Shown here one piece after another: positions 5,619-13,683 of a DNA stretch of 29,088 bases. This DNA comes from an uncultured Helcococcus sp. GTDB lineage: Bacteria; Bacillota; Clostridia; Tissierellales; Peptoniphilaceae. How positions within the stretch are numbered: position 1 is the first letter of the stretch; every line of letters starts with the position of its first letter. The notes under the pieces are model-generated. The model was not told the origin of the DNA and did no database searches. It saw only the letters and a list, made by a program, of their open reading frames with translations. The translations under genes and the position numbers were made by a program. The stretch spans positions 1 through 29,088 of the forward strand of contig CAMXYZ010000006.1 of assembly GCA_947253305.1 (NCBI GenBank), written 5' to 3'.

Positions 5619-8330
5619 TTATCTTAACTTTCTTTCCACTATCTTGTGTATTTCACCAATTATAAATGGTAACAAGGAAAGTGGTAATACAACTAACCAT
5701 GCCTTTAAATCTAAAGGAACAGTGTCAAATAGTGGTTGTGCAAATGGTAAATAAACAACTAATAATGTTAGTATTGTTGAGCCTAAAAAAGCATATAATA
5801 ATTGTTTATTTGAAGTTATACCTAATTCCCAAACTGTGTATTTGTCTGATCTTACAGCGAATGATCTGAATAATTCTGAAAGTATCAATGTAACAAATGC
5901 TACGGTTCTAGCTGAAGTATGATTCAATTCAGTACTTAAATTAGGATATAGATAATGTAGTCCTATATAGAATGCAGCTAATGTTGAAACTGCTATAGCT
6001 ATAGATTGAACTATTATATTATCTCTAATATCTTTTGAAATTATTTGTTCATCTGGATTTCTAGGTGGTTGATTCATTATATCAGGTTCGCCCTTTTCAA
6101 CACCGAGTGCTAAAGCTGGGAATGAGTCAGTTACTAGGTTTAACCAGAGTAGTTGTATAACTGTAAGTGGTATAGGCATTCCTGCAATCATTGCAACTAG
6201 CATGATAATTACTTCACCCACATTACATGATAGTAAGAAACTTACGAATTTCTTTATATTTGCATAAATTATTCTACCTTCTTCAACAGCGTGAACTATT
6301 GTAGCGAAGTTATCGTCTGTAAGTATTACTTCTGCGGTATTTTTCGCAACATCTGTACCGGTAATACCCATTGCGATACCAATATCAGCCTTTTTGATAG
6401 CAGGAGCGTCATTAACACCATCACCAGTCATAGCTGCTATTTCACCATTATCTTTTAAGGCTGTTACTATTTGAACCTTATTTTCAGGTGAAACTCTAGC
6501 AAACACTCTCTTAGTTTTAACTATTTCTCTAATTTCTTCTGGGGTCATATTATTTAATTCTTTACCCATAATAGCTTCGTCATCTCTAGTAGCTATACCT
6601 AAATCCTTAGCAATAGCTAAAGCTGTTTCTAAATAGTCACCAGTAATCATTACTGGAACGATACCAGCTGTTTTACATTCATCAATAGCAAGTTTTGCCT
6701 CAGGTCTTGCAGGGTCTATCATAGCTGATATACCTATTAGAACTAAATCATTTTCTACAAGCTCTGGATCTGTTGTTTCAGGAAGTTTATCCCATCTCTT
6801 CATAGCATATGCTAATACTCTAAGAGCTTGTCTTGCATATTCTATATTTTTAGTTTCATATTGTTTCTTTAATTCATCTGTGAATTCTACAATTTCATCA
6901 TTTATTAAAATATGAGTACATCTATCAAATATTATGTCTGGAGCACCTTTTGTGAATGATACATATTGATTATCAATATAATTGTCGTGGAAAGTGGTCA
7001 TCATCTTTCTACTTGAATCAAAAGGATATTCCTTAATTCTTGGATAGATATTATTTAATTCTTCATTCTCTAATCCTGCTTTTAGTGCCATTGTTACTAA
7101 AGCACCTTCAGTAGGATCACCCATGATGCTCCATCTATCATCATTTTGAATCAATTTAGCATCTGAATTAAGACTTGCAGCAGTTAGTAATACTTCCAAT
7201 TGTCTGTAGTCTTTTGCGTTGATAGCTTTACCCTCTAAGACGAAGTTGCCATCAGGGCTATATCCAACGCCTTCAACATCAAATTCTTTATCATCAGTAA
7301 ATACTTTCTTTACTGTCATTTCATTTTGTGTTAATGTACCAGTTTTGTCTGAACAAATATATGTTGTTGTACCAAGTGTTTCTACGGCTAAAAGTTTCTT
7401 TACAATAGCATTTTTTTCTGCCATTCTATTCATACCAATTGATAGAACTATTGTTACAACAGCTGCTAAACCTTCAGGAATCGCAGCAACAGATAATGAA
7501 ACTGCAGTCATTAGTGATTCTAATGTTGTTAAATCATCTCTAAATAGGCCAACAACAAATACAAGGATTGAAATTGCGATTACCAATATTCCAAGTACTT
7601 TTGATAAATGCGCTAATTTTCTTTGTAAAGGAGTATCTTGATCTTCTGTCTCTTGTATATTTGTAGCTATTTTACCAATTTCTGTATCGTGTCCTGTAGC
7701 TGCAACTACACCGATACAACGACCTCTTGTGATAATTGAAGATGAGTGAATATAATTATGTCTATCACCAATTTGTATATCATTTTCAAATACTTCTTCA
7801 GCATTCTTTTCTACTGGAACGGACTCACCAGTTAAAGAAGATTCATCTGAAGATAAGTTCTGACTTTCTAAAAGTCTTATATCTGCTGGTACGATGTCAC
7901 CTGTTTCAAGACTTACAATATCACCAGGAACTAAGTCAGCAGCTTTTAATTCAACAAAGCTTCCATCTCTTAGCACTGTAGCATTAGGAGCAGACATACT
8001 CTGTAAAGCTTTAACGGAATCTTCTGCTTTACCTTCCTGTATTAAACTCATTCCAGCGTTTAATACAACAATAGCAAGTATAATTACTGTTTCTATGATA
8101 TCACCTTGGAGAGATGATAAAATTGCCGCAACTATTAGTATTAAAACCATAGGGTCTAATAGTTGTTCTATTACCTTTTGTAAAAAGGATTTCCCCTTTT
8201 TCTCTTCTAATTTGTTCGGACCGTATTTTTCTAATCTATTTTTAGCTTCAGCGCTTGTTAAGCCTTTGCTCGCATCAGTACTTAGATTCTGTAATACAGT
8301 TTGCGTATCTTTTAGATAATATTTTTCCAT
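5619..8330 (-). CDS. Cation-transporting P-type ATPase (Ca2+/Mn2+ type, P2)
   Basis: 903 aa from the ATG at 8330-8328. A GTG four codons further out lies inside the ribosome binding site (GGAGG) and is rejected as start. It has all parts of a P2A pump: N-terminal cation ATPase domain, TGES (about 167-170), PEGL in helix 4 (about 285), the phosphorylated Asp in DKTGTLT (about 328) and TGDGVNDAP (about 635). Helix 5 reads SCNVGEV and helix 6 NLVTDSFPALALG, which match the Ca2+-binding Asn/Glu and Asn/Thr/Asp residues of SERCA. Alone this would say calcium, but the manganese riboswitch upstream argues that Mn2+ export is at least one role. Such P-type ATPases in lactic acid bacteria and pneumococcus are controlled in the same way. 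Single-gene transcript with its own terminator. Confidence 0.95.
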   Translation of the reverse strand: MEKYYLKDTQTVLQNLSTDASKGLTSAEAKNRLEKYGPNKLEEKKGKSFLQKVIEQLLDPMVLILIVAAILSSLQGDIIETVIILAIVVLNAGMSLIQEGKAEDSVKALQSMSAPNATVLRDGSFVELKAADLVPGDIVSLETGDIVPADIRLLESQNLSSDESSLTGESVPVEKNAEEVFENDIQIGDRHNYIHSSSIITRGRCIGVVAATGHDTEIGKIATNIQETEDQDTPLQRKLAHLSKVLGILVIAISILVFVVGLFRDDLTTLESLMTAVSLSVAAIPEGLAAVVTIVLSIGMNRMAEKNAIVKKLLAVETLGTTTYICSDKTGTLTQNEMTVKKVFTDDKEFDVEGVGYSPDGNFVLEGKAINAKDYRQLEVLLTAASLNSDAKLIQNDDRWSIMGDPTEGALVTMALKAGLENEELNNIYPRIKEYPFDSSRKMMTTFHDNYIDNQYVSFTKGAPDIIFDRCTHILINDEIVEFTDELKKQYETKNIEYARQALRVLAYAMKRWDKLPETTDPELVENDLVLIGISAMIDPARPEAKLAIDECKTAGIVPVMITGDYLETALAIAKDLGIATRDDEAIMGKELNNMTPEEIREIVKTKRVFARVSPENKVQIVTALKDNGEIAAMTGDGVNDAPAIKKADIGIAMGITGTDVAKNTAEVILTDDNFATIVHAVEEGRIIYANIKKFVSFLLSCNVGEVIIMLVAMIAGMPIPLTVIQLLWLNLVTDSFPALALGVEKGEPDIMNQPPRNPDEQIISKDIRDNIIVQSIAIAVSTLAAFYIGLHYLYPNLSTELNHTSARTVAFVTLILSELFRSFAVRSDKYTVWELGITSNKQLLYAFLGSTILTLLVVYLPFAQPLFDTVPLDLKAWLVVLPLSLLPFIIGEIHKIVERKLR

Positions 8331-8357
8331 AAAAACCTCCACTAAATTATCTATAAT

Positions 8358-8438
8358 CTAGGTCTTGCTTCCCTTCGGTATTTAGCCGGGAATTATAATC
8401 CGTACTGACGACTAAATATATATAAGCTACTCCCCTAT
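8358..8438 (-). promoter_or_regulatory. yybP-ykoY manganese riboswitch
   Basis: Read on the minus strand, all conserved blocks of the family occur in order: GGGGAGTAGC (8435-8426), then GTCGTCA, CCGGCTAAATACCG and AAGCAAGACC (ending at 8361). The flanking TAGG and CCTA can form P1. These blocks match the Lactococcus yybP-ykoY aptamer as recalled. The aptamer ends about 28 bases before the ATPase start. No U-tract terminator lies between, so control is probably at translation through access to GGAGG. In this family Mn2+ binding turns expression on, usually of efflux proteins. Confidence 0.92.
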
Positions 8439-8460
8439 GAGTACTTTAATTATAGTACTC
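8439..8460. repeat. Inverted repeat GAGTACT-N8-AGTACTC over the -10 box
   Basis: Perfect 7-base arms (8439-8445 and 8454-8460) enclose the TATAAT of the ATPase promoter. The position fits a repressor operator. The transcript itself begins near here, so a role as a DNA site is more likely than an RNA hairpin. No known metal-regulator box was recognised. Confidence 0.5.
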
Positions 8461-8477
8461 TTGGCAAATTAAGTAAA
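8449..8477 (-). promoter_or_regulatory. Promoter of the riboswitch-ATPase transcript
   Basis: On the minus strand TTTACT (8477-8472), 17 bases, TATAAT (8454-8449). The first aptamer base follows within about 14 bases of the -10, which fits a transcript starting at the riboswitch. Confidence 0.65.
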
Positions 8478-8554
8478 GCATTTATAATTTTATTCCTTAA
8501 AATTATAATAGCATTTAATAATATATTTAAATATTAAAAGATTTAGTAAAAATG

Positions 8555-8563
8555 TGATAAACT
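8555..8563 (+). promoter_or_regulatory. Extended -10 promoter of the YycJ-type gene
   Basis: TGATAAACT ends 18 bases before the ATG at 8582, with TTGGAGG between. No good -35 is visible. It belongs to the TGATAAAAT group seen at 9884, 15204 and 20778, which implies a leader of only about 10 bases. Confidence 0.5.
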
Positions 8564-8581
8564 AGAATATTGGAGGCAGAT

Positions 8582-9385
8582 ATGAAGATATGTACATTAT
8601 CATCAGGTTCTACAGGAAATTCAATATATATACAATCTGACAAGGCTAGAATTCTTGTAGACTGTGGAATTACAGGAAAATTAGCAGTTAAACTACTGAC
8701 GAATATAGGGGTTAATCCTACAAGTTTAGATGCTATATTTGTAACTCATGAGCATATAGACCATATAAAAGGGGTAGGTGTCATGAGTAGGAAATTTGAT
8801 ATTCCAATAATTGCCAATGAAGCTACATGGCTTGCAATGAGGAAAAAAATTGGCGTTATAAGTCCTAAGAATATATTAGTATTTAAATCAAATACTTTTT
8901 TTACATTTAAGGATATGGATGTTCAGTCTGTAAGTATATTTCACGATGCCGTAGATCCAGTTTTCTTTATTTTTTATAATAATAATCAAAAAATTAGTGT
9001 ATTGACTGACACAGGTATTGTAAATCAAACGATAGTAGACTCGATAAGAAGTTCAGATGTATTAGTTTTAGAAAGTAATCACGATTTAGATATGCTTGAA
9101 AATGGACCATATCCTATAGAGTTAAAATATAGGATTAAGGGAGAAAAAGGGCATTTATCAAATGATGCAAGTTCGACAATAGTTAAGGATATAATTGAAG
9201 GAAATGGAGAGCATATTATACTTGGTCATCTAAGTAAGACAAATAATACTGAAAAAGTGGCCTTTGAAAATATGAATAATACACTCACAGAATTAGGTGT
9301 AATTGTAAATAGAGACATTAAATTGGATGTAGCTAAGGAATTTGAAGCTGGAGAGTTTAAGGATTTGGGAGGAAATTATAAATGA
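8582..9385 (+). CDS. YycJ/WalJ-family metallo-beta-lactamase-fold hydrolase
   Basis: 267 aa. The start is the ATG at 8582, six bases after GGAGG; a TTG at 8570 precedes that site and is rejected. The N-terminus CTLSSGSTGNS and the metal motif THEHIDH (residues 55-61) are typical of YycJ (WalJ/VicX) proteins, found beside the WalKR system in Bacillus and streptococci. Further metal ligands are likely at FHDAVDP and LTDTG, and GHLS closes the fold. YycJ-type proteins are metal-dependent DNA exonuclease-like enzymes linked to replication and cell division; the exact substrate is uncertain. No walKR genes are present here. Its stop overlaps the start of rlmH by four bases (ATGA), a pairing that is common in Firmicutes. 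Confidence 0.9.
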   Translation: MKICTLSSGSTGNSIYIQSDKARILVDCGITGKLAVKLLTNIGVNPTSLDAIFVTHEHIDHIKGVGVMSRKFDIPIIANEATWLAMRKKIGVISPKNILVFKSNTFFTFKDMDVQSVSIFHDAVDPVFFIFYNNNQKISVLTDTGIVNQTIVDSIRSSDVLVLESNHDLDMLENGPYPIELKYRIKGEKGHLSNDASSTIVKDIIEGNGEHIILGHLSKTNNTEKVAFENMNNTLTELGVIVNRDIKLDVAKEFEAGEFKDLGGNYK

Positions 9386-9861
9386 ATATAGATATAATTT
9401 CTATTGGAAGCATAAAGGAGAAATATTTTACAGATGCAATAAAAGAATATTCCAAAAGATTAAAAACATATATAAATTTAAATATTATAGAAGTTCCAGA
9501 ACACAAACTTCCAAACAATGCATCAGCAGCTCAAATTGAAGAAGGTATGGAGAAGGAAGCTGAAAATATAATTTCAAAGTTAAATGAAAGGGCCTATATA
9601 ATTAGTTTGTGTATAGAAGGTAAAGAATTCTCTTCAGAAAAACTTGCAGGGGCTATTGAGAATCTAGCTGTTGATGGTTATTCAAATATTAGTTTTATAA
9701 TTGGTGGATCTCATGGATTATCAAATAAGATTAAAGATATGAGTAATTTGAAATTATCATTTTCAAGGATGACTTTTCCTCATCAATTAATGAGAGTTAT
9801 ATTATTAGAGCAAATTTATAGAAGTTTTAAAATTATAAAAAATGAACCTTATCATAAATAA
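9382..9861 (+). CDS. rlmH: 23S rRNA (pseudouridine-1915-N3)-methyltransferase
   Basis: 159 aa, the standard length for this small SPOUT enzyme. It methylates N3 of pseudouridine 1915 in helix 69 of 23S rRNA using S-adenosylmethionine. Diagnostic parts are the N-terminal IDIISIGSIKEKYF, the SAM-binding trefoil-knot segment IIGGSHGL, and the C-terminal FPHQLMRVILLEQIYR ending in NEPYHK. The last residues enter the active site. Translation is coupled to the YycJ-type gene by the ATGA overlap. No defect seen. Confidence 0.96.
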   Translation: MNIDIISIGSIKEKYFTDAIKEYSKRLKTYINLNIIEVPEHKLPNNASAAQIEEGMEKEAENIISKLNERAYIISLCIEGKEFSSEKLAGAIENLAVDGYSNISFIIGGSHGLSNKIKDMSNLKLSFSRMTFPHQLMRVILLEQIYRSFKIIKNEPYHK

Positions 9862-9883
9862 TAAAGTATTTATATGCTAAATA

Positions 9884-9892
9884 TGATAAAAT
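9884..9892 (+). promoter_or_regulatory. Extended -10 promoter of uppP
   Basis: TGATAAAAT, 40 bases before the ATG at 9933. Same extended -10 as other promoters in the window but with a longer leader; no clear -35. Confidence 0.5.
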
Positions 9893-9932
9893 TAATCCAT
9901 AATTTAGTGAATATACAATTTAAGGAGTATAA

Positions 9933-10817
9933 ATGTTAGAGATTATTAAAGTAATAATATTAAGTATTGTTGAAGGAATTACAGAATTTTTACCTGTATC
10001 ATCAACAGGACACTTAATATTATTTAATCAATTCGTAGGACTTGAACCACAAGCATTCTCAAATGCTTTTATGGTCATAATACAATTAGGAGCGATACTT
10101 GCAGTTATAGCGATATATTTTGATAAATTGAATCCATTCGGAGTTGATAAGATACATAATAAAAAATATCCAGAGACTATCGAACAAATGAGTGGTTGGA
10201 AAAAATTTGTAAATAAGACATATTACTGGTTTAACAATAATGATACAGTCACATTATGGCTAAAAATTATCGTGGCAACACTTCCAGCAGCAGTATTAGG
10301 ATTCTTATTTGATGATTATATAGATGAATTATTATTTTATCCAATACCTGTAGCGATAGCATTGATATTTTACGGTATTATAATAATATTAATTGAAAAG
10401 AAAAATGCGAATAAGAAAGAATTTAAGATTACAGATGTATTTGATGTTACATATAAAACAGCATTATTAATCGGGTGTTTCCAAGTATTAGCTATGTGGC
10501 CGGGAACATCAAGATCAGCAGCTACAATAATAGGTGGTATTTTACTTGGATTAAATAGAAAAGCTGCAGCAGATTTTTCATTCTTTTTAGCTATACCAAC
10601 AATGTTTGGAGCAACTTTATTAAAGATAGTTAAAGTTACTGGGCTAAGTTCAACACAATGGGGATTAATAGCACTAGGATTTATTATCTCATTCATAGTT
10701 GCATATATTGTAATTAAAAAATTCTTAGAATATATACAAAAACATGATTTTTCAGTATTTGGTTATTACAGAATAGTACTTGGAATAATCGTATTATTAT
10801 ATTTTCTAGTTTTTTAA
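9933..10817 (+). CDS. uppP: Undecaprenyl-diphosphatase (BacA family)
   Basis: 294 aa integral membrane protein. It dephosphorylates undecaprenyl pyrophosphate to regenerate the lipid carrier for peptidoglycan and gives some bacitracin resistance. Family marks are EGITEFLPVSSTGHL at residues 14-28 (Glu-rich motif 1) and PGTSRSA from residue 190 (motif 2, containing the catalytic Arg/Ser). Several transmembrane helices lie between and after, with a final helix at the C-terminus. It is slightly longer than the ~270-residue average because of an inserted Lys/Asn/Trp-rich loop at about residues 72-105 (NPFGVDKI...YYWFNNND), seen in some Firmicute homologues. AAGGAG precedes the ATG. Confidence 0.95.
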   Translation: MLEIIKVIILSIVEGITEFLPVSSTGHLILFNQFVGLEPQAFSNAFMVIIQLGAILAVIAIYFDKLNPFGVDKIHNKKYPETIEQMSGWKKFVNKTYYWFNNNDTVTLWLKIIVATLPAAVLGFLFDDYIDELLFYPIPVAIALIFYGIIIILIEKKNANKKEFKITDVFDVTYKTALLIGCFQVLAMWPGTSRSAATIIGGILLGLNRKAAADFSFFLAIPTMFGATLLKIVKVTGLSSTQWGLIALGFIISFIVAYIVIKKFLEYIQKHDFSVFGYYRIVLGIIVLLYFLVF

Positions 10818-10847
10818 TTATTTAGCTTAACACTAAAAGAGGAAATT

Positions 10848-11849
10848 ATGAAACAAAAAATTACACTATGGAAAATTATATTAATAATAGTGTTGGTAAT
10901 AGCTGCATTTGTTGGATATAAGATATATAAATTTAATTCATTAAATTCTAATGTTGAAGTATTTAGTACTAGTTCAAATTCTAAATCAAAATTTATAGGA
11001 GTAATTTCAAACGATTACTATAAATTAGAAGATGATAGATTGAAGGGGTTTAAGCAAGATAATAATCTACTATTCGACATTGAAGCTAAGGATATTGCCG
11101 ATATAGTTTATGATAAATACATTTATATTATAAAAAACGATGGTAGTATATCGTCTATAGATAGACACACAGGCGAAGAAAAAAGAAATACAAAATTAGA
11201 TTCTAAACCTGTAAAATCGCAATATATTGATAAAGAATTAATTATATATTGCGAAGATTCAATCATAATATTATCTAATAAATTATCGACTTTAAAAGAA
11301 ATTAATGGTATTAATAATCCAATTAGCTTTTCACAATCTGGAAAGGATTATTCTCTAATAGAATTAAATCAAAAGGATAATAATATAAATTCAAGATTTA
11401 CTATTTCTAATGGAGAAGAAAATTCATTTAATTTATTTAGCTCGGATGAAGTATTTTTAAGAACTAAGATTATGGGGGATAATATAATACTATTATCAAA
11501 TAGATATTTATATTTAATAGAAGATAATTCTATACTAAAAAAGAAGTTTTTTGTAAACATTACTGCTGTAGATATCAATAAAGATAAGATTGCTATTGTT
11601 AATGACAAGGAATTAATAGTATTTGATAAAAATTTGGAAGAAATCTCTAGAAGAGATCTTGGCAGAGAGATAGACAAGGTTAAAATCTTAAATAATTCAA
11701 TATTTTTATTATCAAAAGATAAAGCTATAGTATATGAAAATGAAAATATACTTGAAGATGGTATTTCTGAATGGTTGGATTGGTACACTAGAGATAATGA
11801 ATTCTATATTATATTTGAAAATAAGATTCAAAGAGTAAATGCATATTAA
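10848..11849 (+). CDS. Membrane-anchored protein with propeller-like repeats
   Basis: 333 aa, family not firmly recognised. One transmembrane helix at about residues 8-26 acts as a signal anchor, leaving ~305 residues outside the cell. This part is a chain of short beta-strand patterns: IYDKYIYIIKNDGSISSIDR, LIIYCEDSIIILS, IILLSNRYLYLIED, KIAIVNDKELIVFDK and IFLLSKDKAIVYEN. These repeat at roughly 35-45-residue intervals, as in WD40/PQQ-like beta-propellers. A scaffold or sensor in the envelope is a reasonable guess but unproved. AGAGGAAATT precedes the ATG. It lies 31 bases after uppP and 9 before the mscS gene, probably in one transcript. Confidence 0.8.
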   Translation: MKQKITLWKIILIIVLVIAAFVGYKIYKFNSLNSNVEVFSTSSNSKSKFIGVISNDYYKLEDDRLKGFKQDNNLLFDIEAKDIADIVYDKYIYIIKNDGSISSIDRHTGEEKRNTKLDSKPVKSQYIDKELIIYCEDSIIILSNKLSTLKEINGINNPISFSQSGKDYSLIELNQKDNNINSRFTISNGEENSFNLFSSDEVFLRTKIMGDNIILLSNRYLYLIEDNSILKKKFFVNITAVDINKDKIAIVNDKELIVFDKNLEEISRRDLGREIDKVKILNNSIFLLSKDKAIVYENENILEDGISEWLDWYTRDNEFYIIFENKIQRVNAY

Positions 11850-11857
11850 GGGAGACT

Positions 11858-12676
11858 ATGGAAACAATAAAAGAACTAATAGTAAAAATTCAAGAAAATC
11901 GTCCATTATATATAACAATTAGGATTGCATTAATAGTATTATTTGCTATGATTGTAAGGAAAATATTAGACACTCTTTTTGAAAAACAAATAAATAAAAG
12001 AGTAAATAGTCTTAAACATAAGACTAAGGCGATGACAGTACTTTCAGTAGTTAAGAATGTACTAAATATTTTAATATATTTCTTTATGATTACATCTATT
12101 TTAAATGTTTTTAATATCAATACTTCCTCAATACTTGCAGTAGCTGGGGTAGGTGGTTTTGCAATAGCATTTGCATCCCAATCTATAGTTCAAGATATAA
12201 TAAATGGTTCATTTTTACTAATTGAAGACCAATTTAATATCGGAGATTTAGTAACGATTAATGGAATCACAGGAACTGTTAATTTTATAGGATTTAGAAT
12301 TACAAAATTACATGATATTGATGGTAGAGAGATAATATTCCCAAATAGTGAAATAAAGACAGTAATAAATAATTCGATAAATCCAATGAGAGCTGTTGCG
12401 ATAGTAAGTGTTACGAGTTTTAAAGATTTGGAGTTTGTTAAATCTGCTATAAATGAAGGTCTTGAAAATACAAAGAAAAGATTTGAGTATTTTACTCAAG
12501 ATCCTGAAATTAAAGGTGTAGAGGATATTGGGGATTTCAGTTATAAATTTTTAATCGTAGGATTTACTGATAATGGAATGCAATGGGATGCACAAAGAAT
12601 TATGAGAGAAGAAATACTCAGAAAATTAATAGAAAATAATATATCATTCTCATCAATTGATGATAGTGAAGAGTAA
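11858..12676 (+). CDS. mscS: Small-conductance mechanosensitive channel
   Basis: 272 aa, close to the E. coli MscS length. It opens under membrane tension to release solutes in osmotic downshock. The N-terminal helices at about 18-38 and 63-87 precede the pore helix TM3. This helix is read from SSILAVAGVGGFAIAFASQS (about 91-110), with the Gly/Ala-packed pattern typical of the pore. The beta domain follows with EDQFNIGDLVTI and GREIIFPNSEI, then an alpha/beta C-terminal cage ending in acidic residues. GGGAG is five bases before the ATG. Followed by a strong bidirectional terminator. Confidence 0.92.
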   Translation: METIKELIVKIQENRPLYITIRIALIVLFAMIVRKILDTLFEKQINKRVNSLKHKTKAMTVLSVVKNVLNILIYFFMITSILNVFNINTSSILAVAGVGGFAIAFASQSIVQDIINGSFLLIEDQFNIGDLVTINGITGTVNFIGFRITKLHDIDGREIIFPNSEIKTVINNSINPMRAVAIVSVTSFKDLEFVKSAINEGLENTKKRFEYFTQDPEIKGVEDIGDFSYKFLIVGFTDNGMQWDAQRIMREEILRKLIENNISFSSIDDSEE

Positions 12677-12681
12677 ATTCT

Positions 12682-12714
12682 AAAAGGCTATGAGCATCAA
12701 ACTCATAGCCTTTT
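12682..12714. terminator. Bidirectional terminator between convergent genes
   Basis: Arms AAAAGGCTATGAG (12682-12694) and CTCATAGCCTTTT (12702-12714) with a 7-base loop. T-runs occur on both strands, so it can end both the mscS transcript and the minus-strand kinase transcript. Confidence 0.85.
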
Positions 12715-12744
12715 CATCTAAAAAATATTTTAATTAAGTATTAT

Positions 12745-13671
12745 CTATAAAAGAATTTCTTCTACTTTTGTCTTATCATAAATTTCATGGGTTAAATCTT
12801 TATCTGCTAAGTCTTCTACAAAAGCTGTTGCAGAAGCTGCAGCTGCAGCCATTCTAAATGCTTCTACAGGCTCATGCAGTCTCATATATACTCCGATAAA
12901 TCCACCAATCATTGCATCTCTTGAATTGAAAGAATTTACAACCTTCCCCTCAACTCCATATGCTCTATATACCTTATTGTCTTCTGTAAATAAATAAGAA
13001 CCATCTTTACCTATTGAAACTATAGCATTCTTCGCACCTAATTCGATACATTTTTTACCATATTTAAGTATATCAACCTCTGTATTAATTTCATCTACAT
13101 CGAACATTTTAGCTAGATTATTAATATTTGGTTTTATCAATAGTGGGCGATATGAAAGCAATCTCTTCATAGATTTAGCATCGACATCTATTACGAAGTC
13201 GGCTTTATTTGCCCTAGCTATCTCTGTAAGCCTAATATAGATATCTGGATCACAATTATTAGGAATTGAACCACCCATAACCAATATATCTCCTTCTCTC
13301 AATTTTGAAAGATAGATAATTAAATCATTTAGTTGCTCATCACTTATTTTTGGAGAAACTCCTTCTATTGTATACTGTGATTTTGGAGTTCTAATTCTCG
13401 TATTGATCCTATTTTCATCTTCAATATCTATGAAATTAGAATCTACATGATTTTGAATAAACCAGTTTTTTATAACTTGTCCTGTATTTCCACCTAAAAA
13501 TCCAGTCGCCATGCTCGGTATTCCTAAATTATTAAGCATTCTGGTAGTGTTAATTCCTTTACCACCAGGAAATCTCATGGTCTTGCTTGATAAAATATAT
13601 TCTTCAATATTATCTTTTTTTGTTGTATATATTAAATCCAATGAAGGATTAAGAGTTACAGTATATATCAT
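12745..13671 (-). CDS. PfkB-family sugar kinase (1-phosphofructokinase-like)
   Basis: 308 aa, the usual length of FruK/LacC kinases. The N-terminal TVTLNPSLDLIY and PGGKGINTTRMLNNLG (PfkB signature 1) are those of phosphosugar kinases that act on fructose 1-phosphate or tagatose 6-phosphate. VMGGSIPNN and SIGKDGSYLF also fit. The second signature is unusual: where GAGD normally forms the anion hole and supplies the catalytic Asp, this protein reads NSRDAMIGGF. The Asp remains but the Gly-Ala-Gly is lost. Substrate cannot be fixed because no fru phosphotransferase genes are adjacent. It is 12 bases downstream of pncB with TTGGAG before the ATG, so the two form an operon. Confidence 0.85.
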   Translation of the reverse strand: MIYTVTLNPSLDLIYTTKKDNIEEYILSSKTMRFPGGKGINTTRMLNNLGIPSMATGFLGGNTGQVIKNWFIQNHVDSNFIDIEDENRINTRIRTPKSQYTIEGVSPKISDEQLNDLIIYLSKLREGDILVMGGSIPNNCDPDIYIRLTEIARANKADFVIDVDAKSMKRLLSYRPLLIKPNINNLAKMFDVDEINTEVDILKYGKKCIELGAKNAIVSIGKDGSYLFTEDNKVYRAYGVEGKVVNSFNSRDAMIGGFIGVYMRLHEPVEAFRMAAAAASATAFVEDLADKDLTHEIYDKTKVEEILL

Positions 13672-13683
13672 CTCTACTCCAAT

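Noticed and set aside
8331..8342. GTG start giving a four-residue longer P-type ATPase
   Set aside because: The GTG overlaps the GGAGG ribosome binding site of the ATG at 8330, so it cannot be the start. The same reasoning removes the TTG at 8570 and the ATG at 15150.
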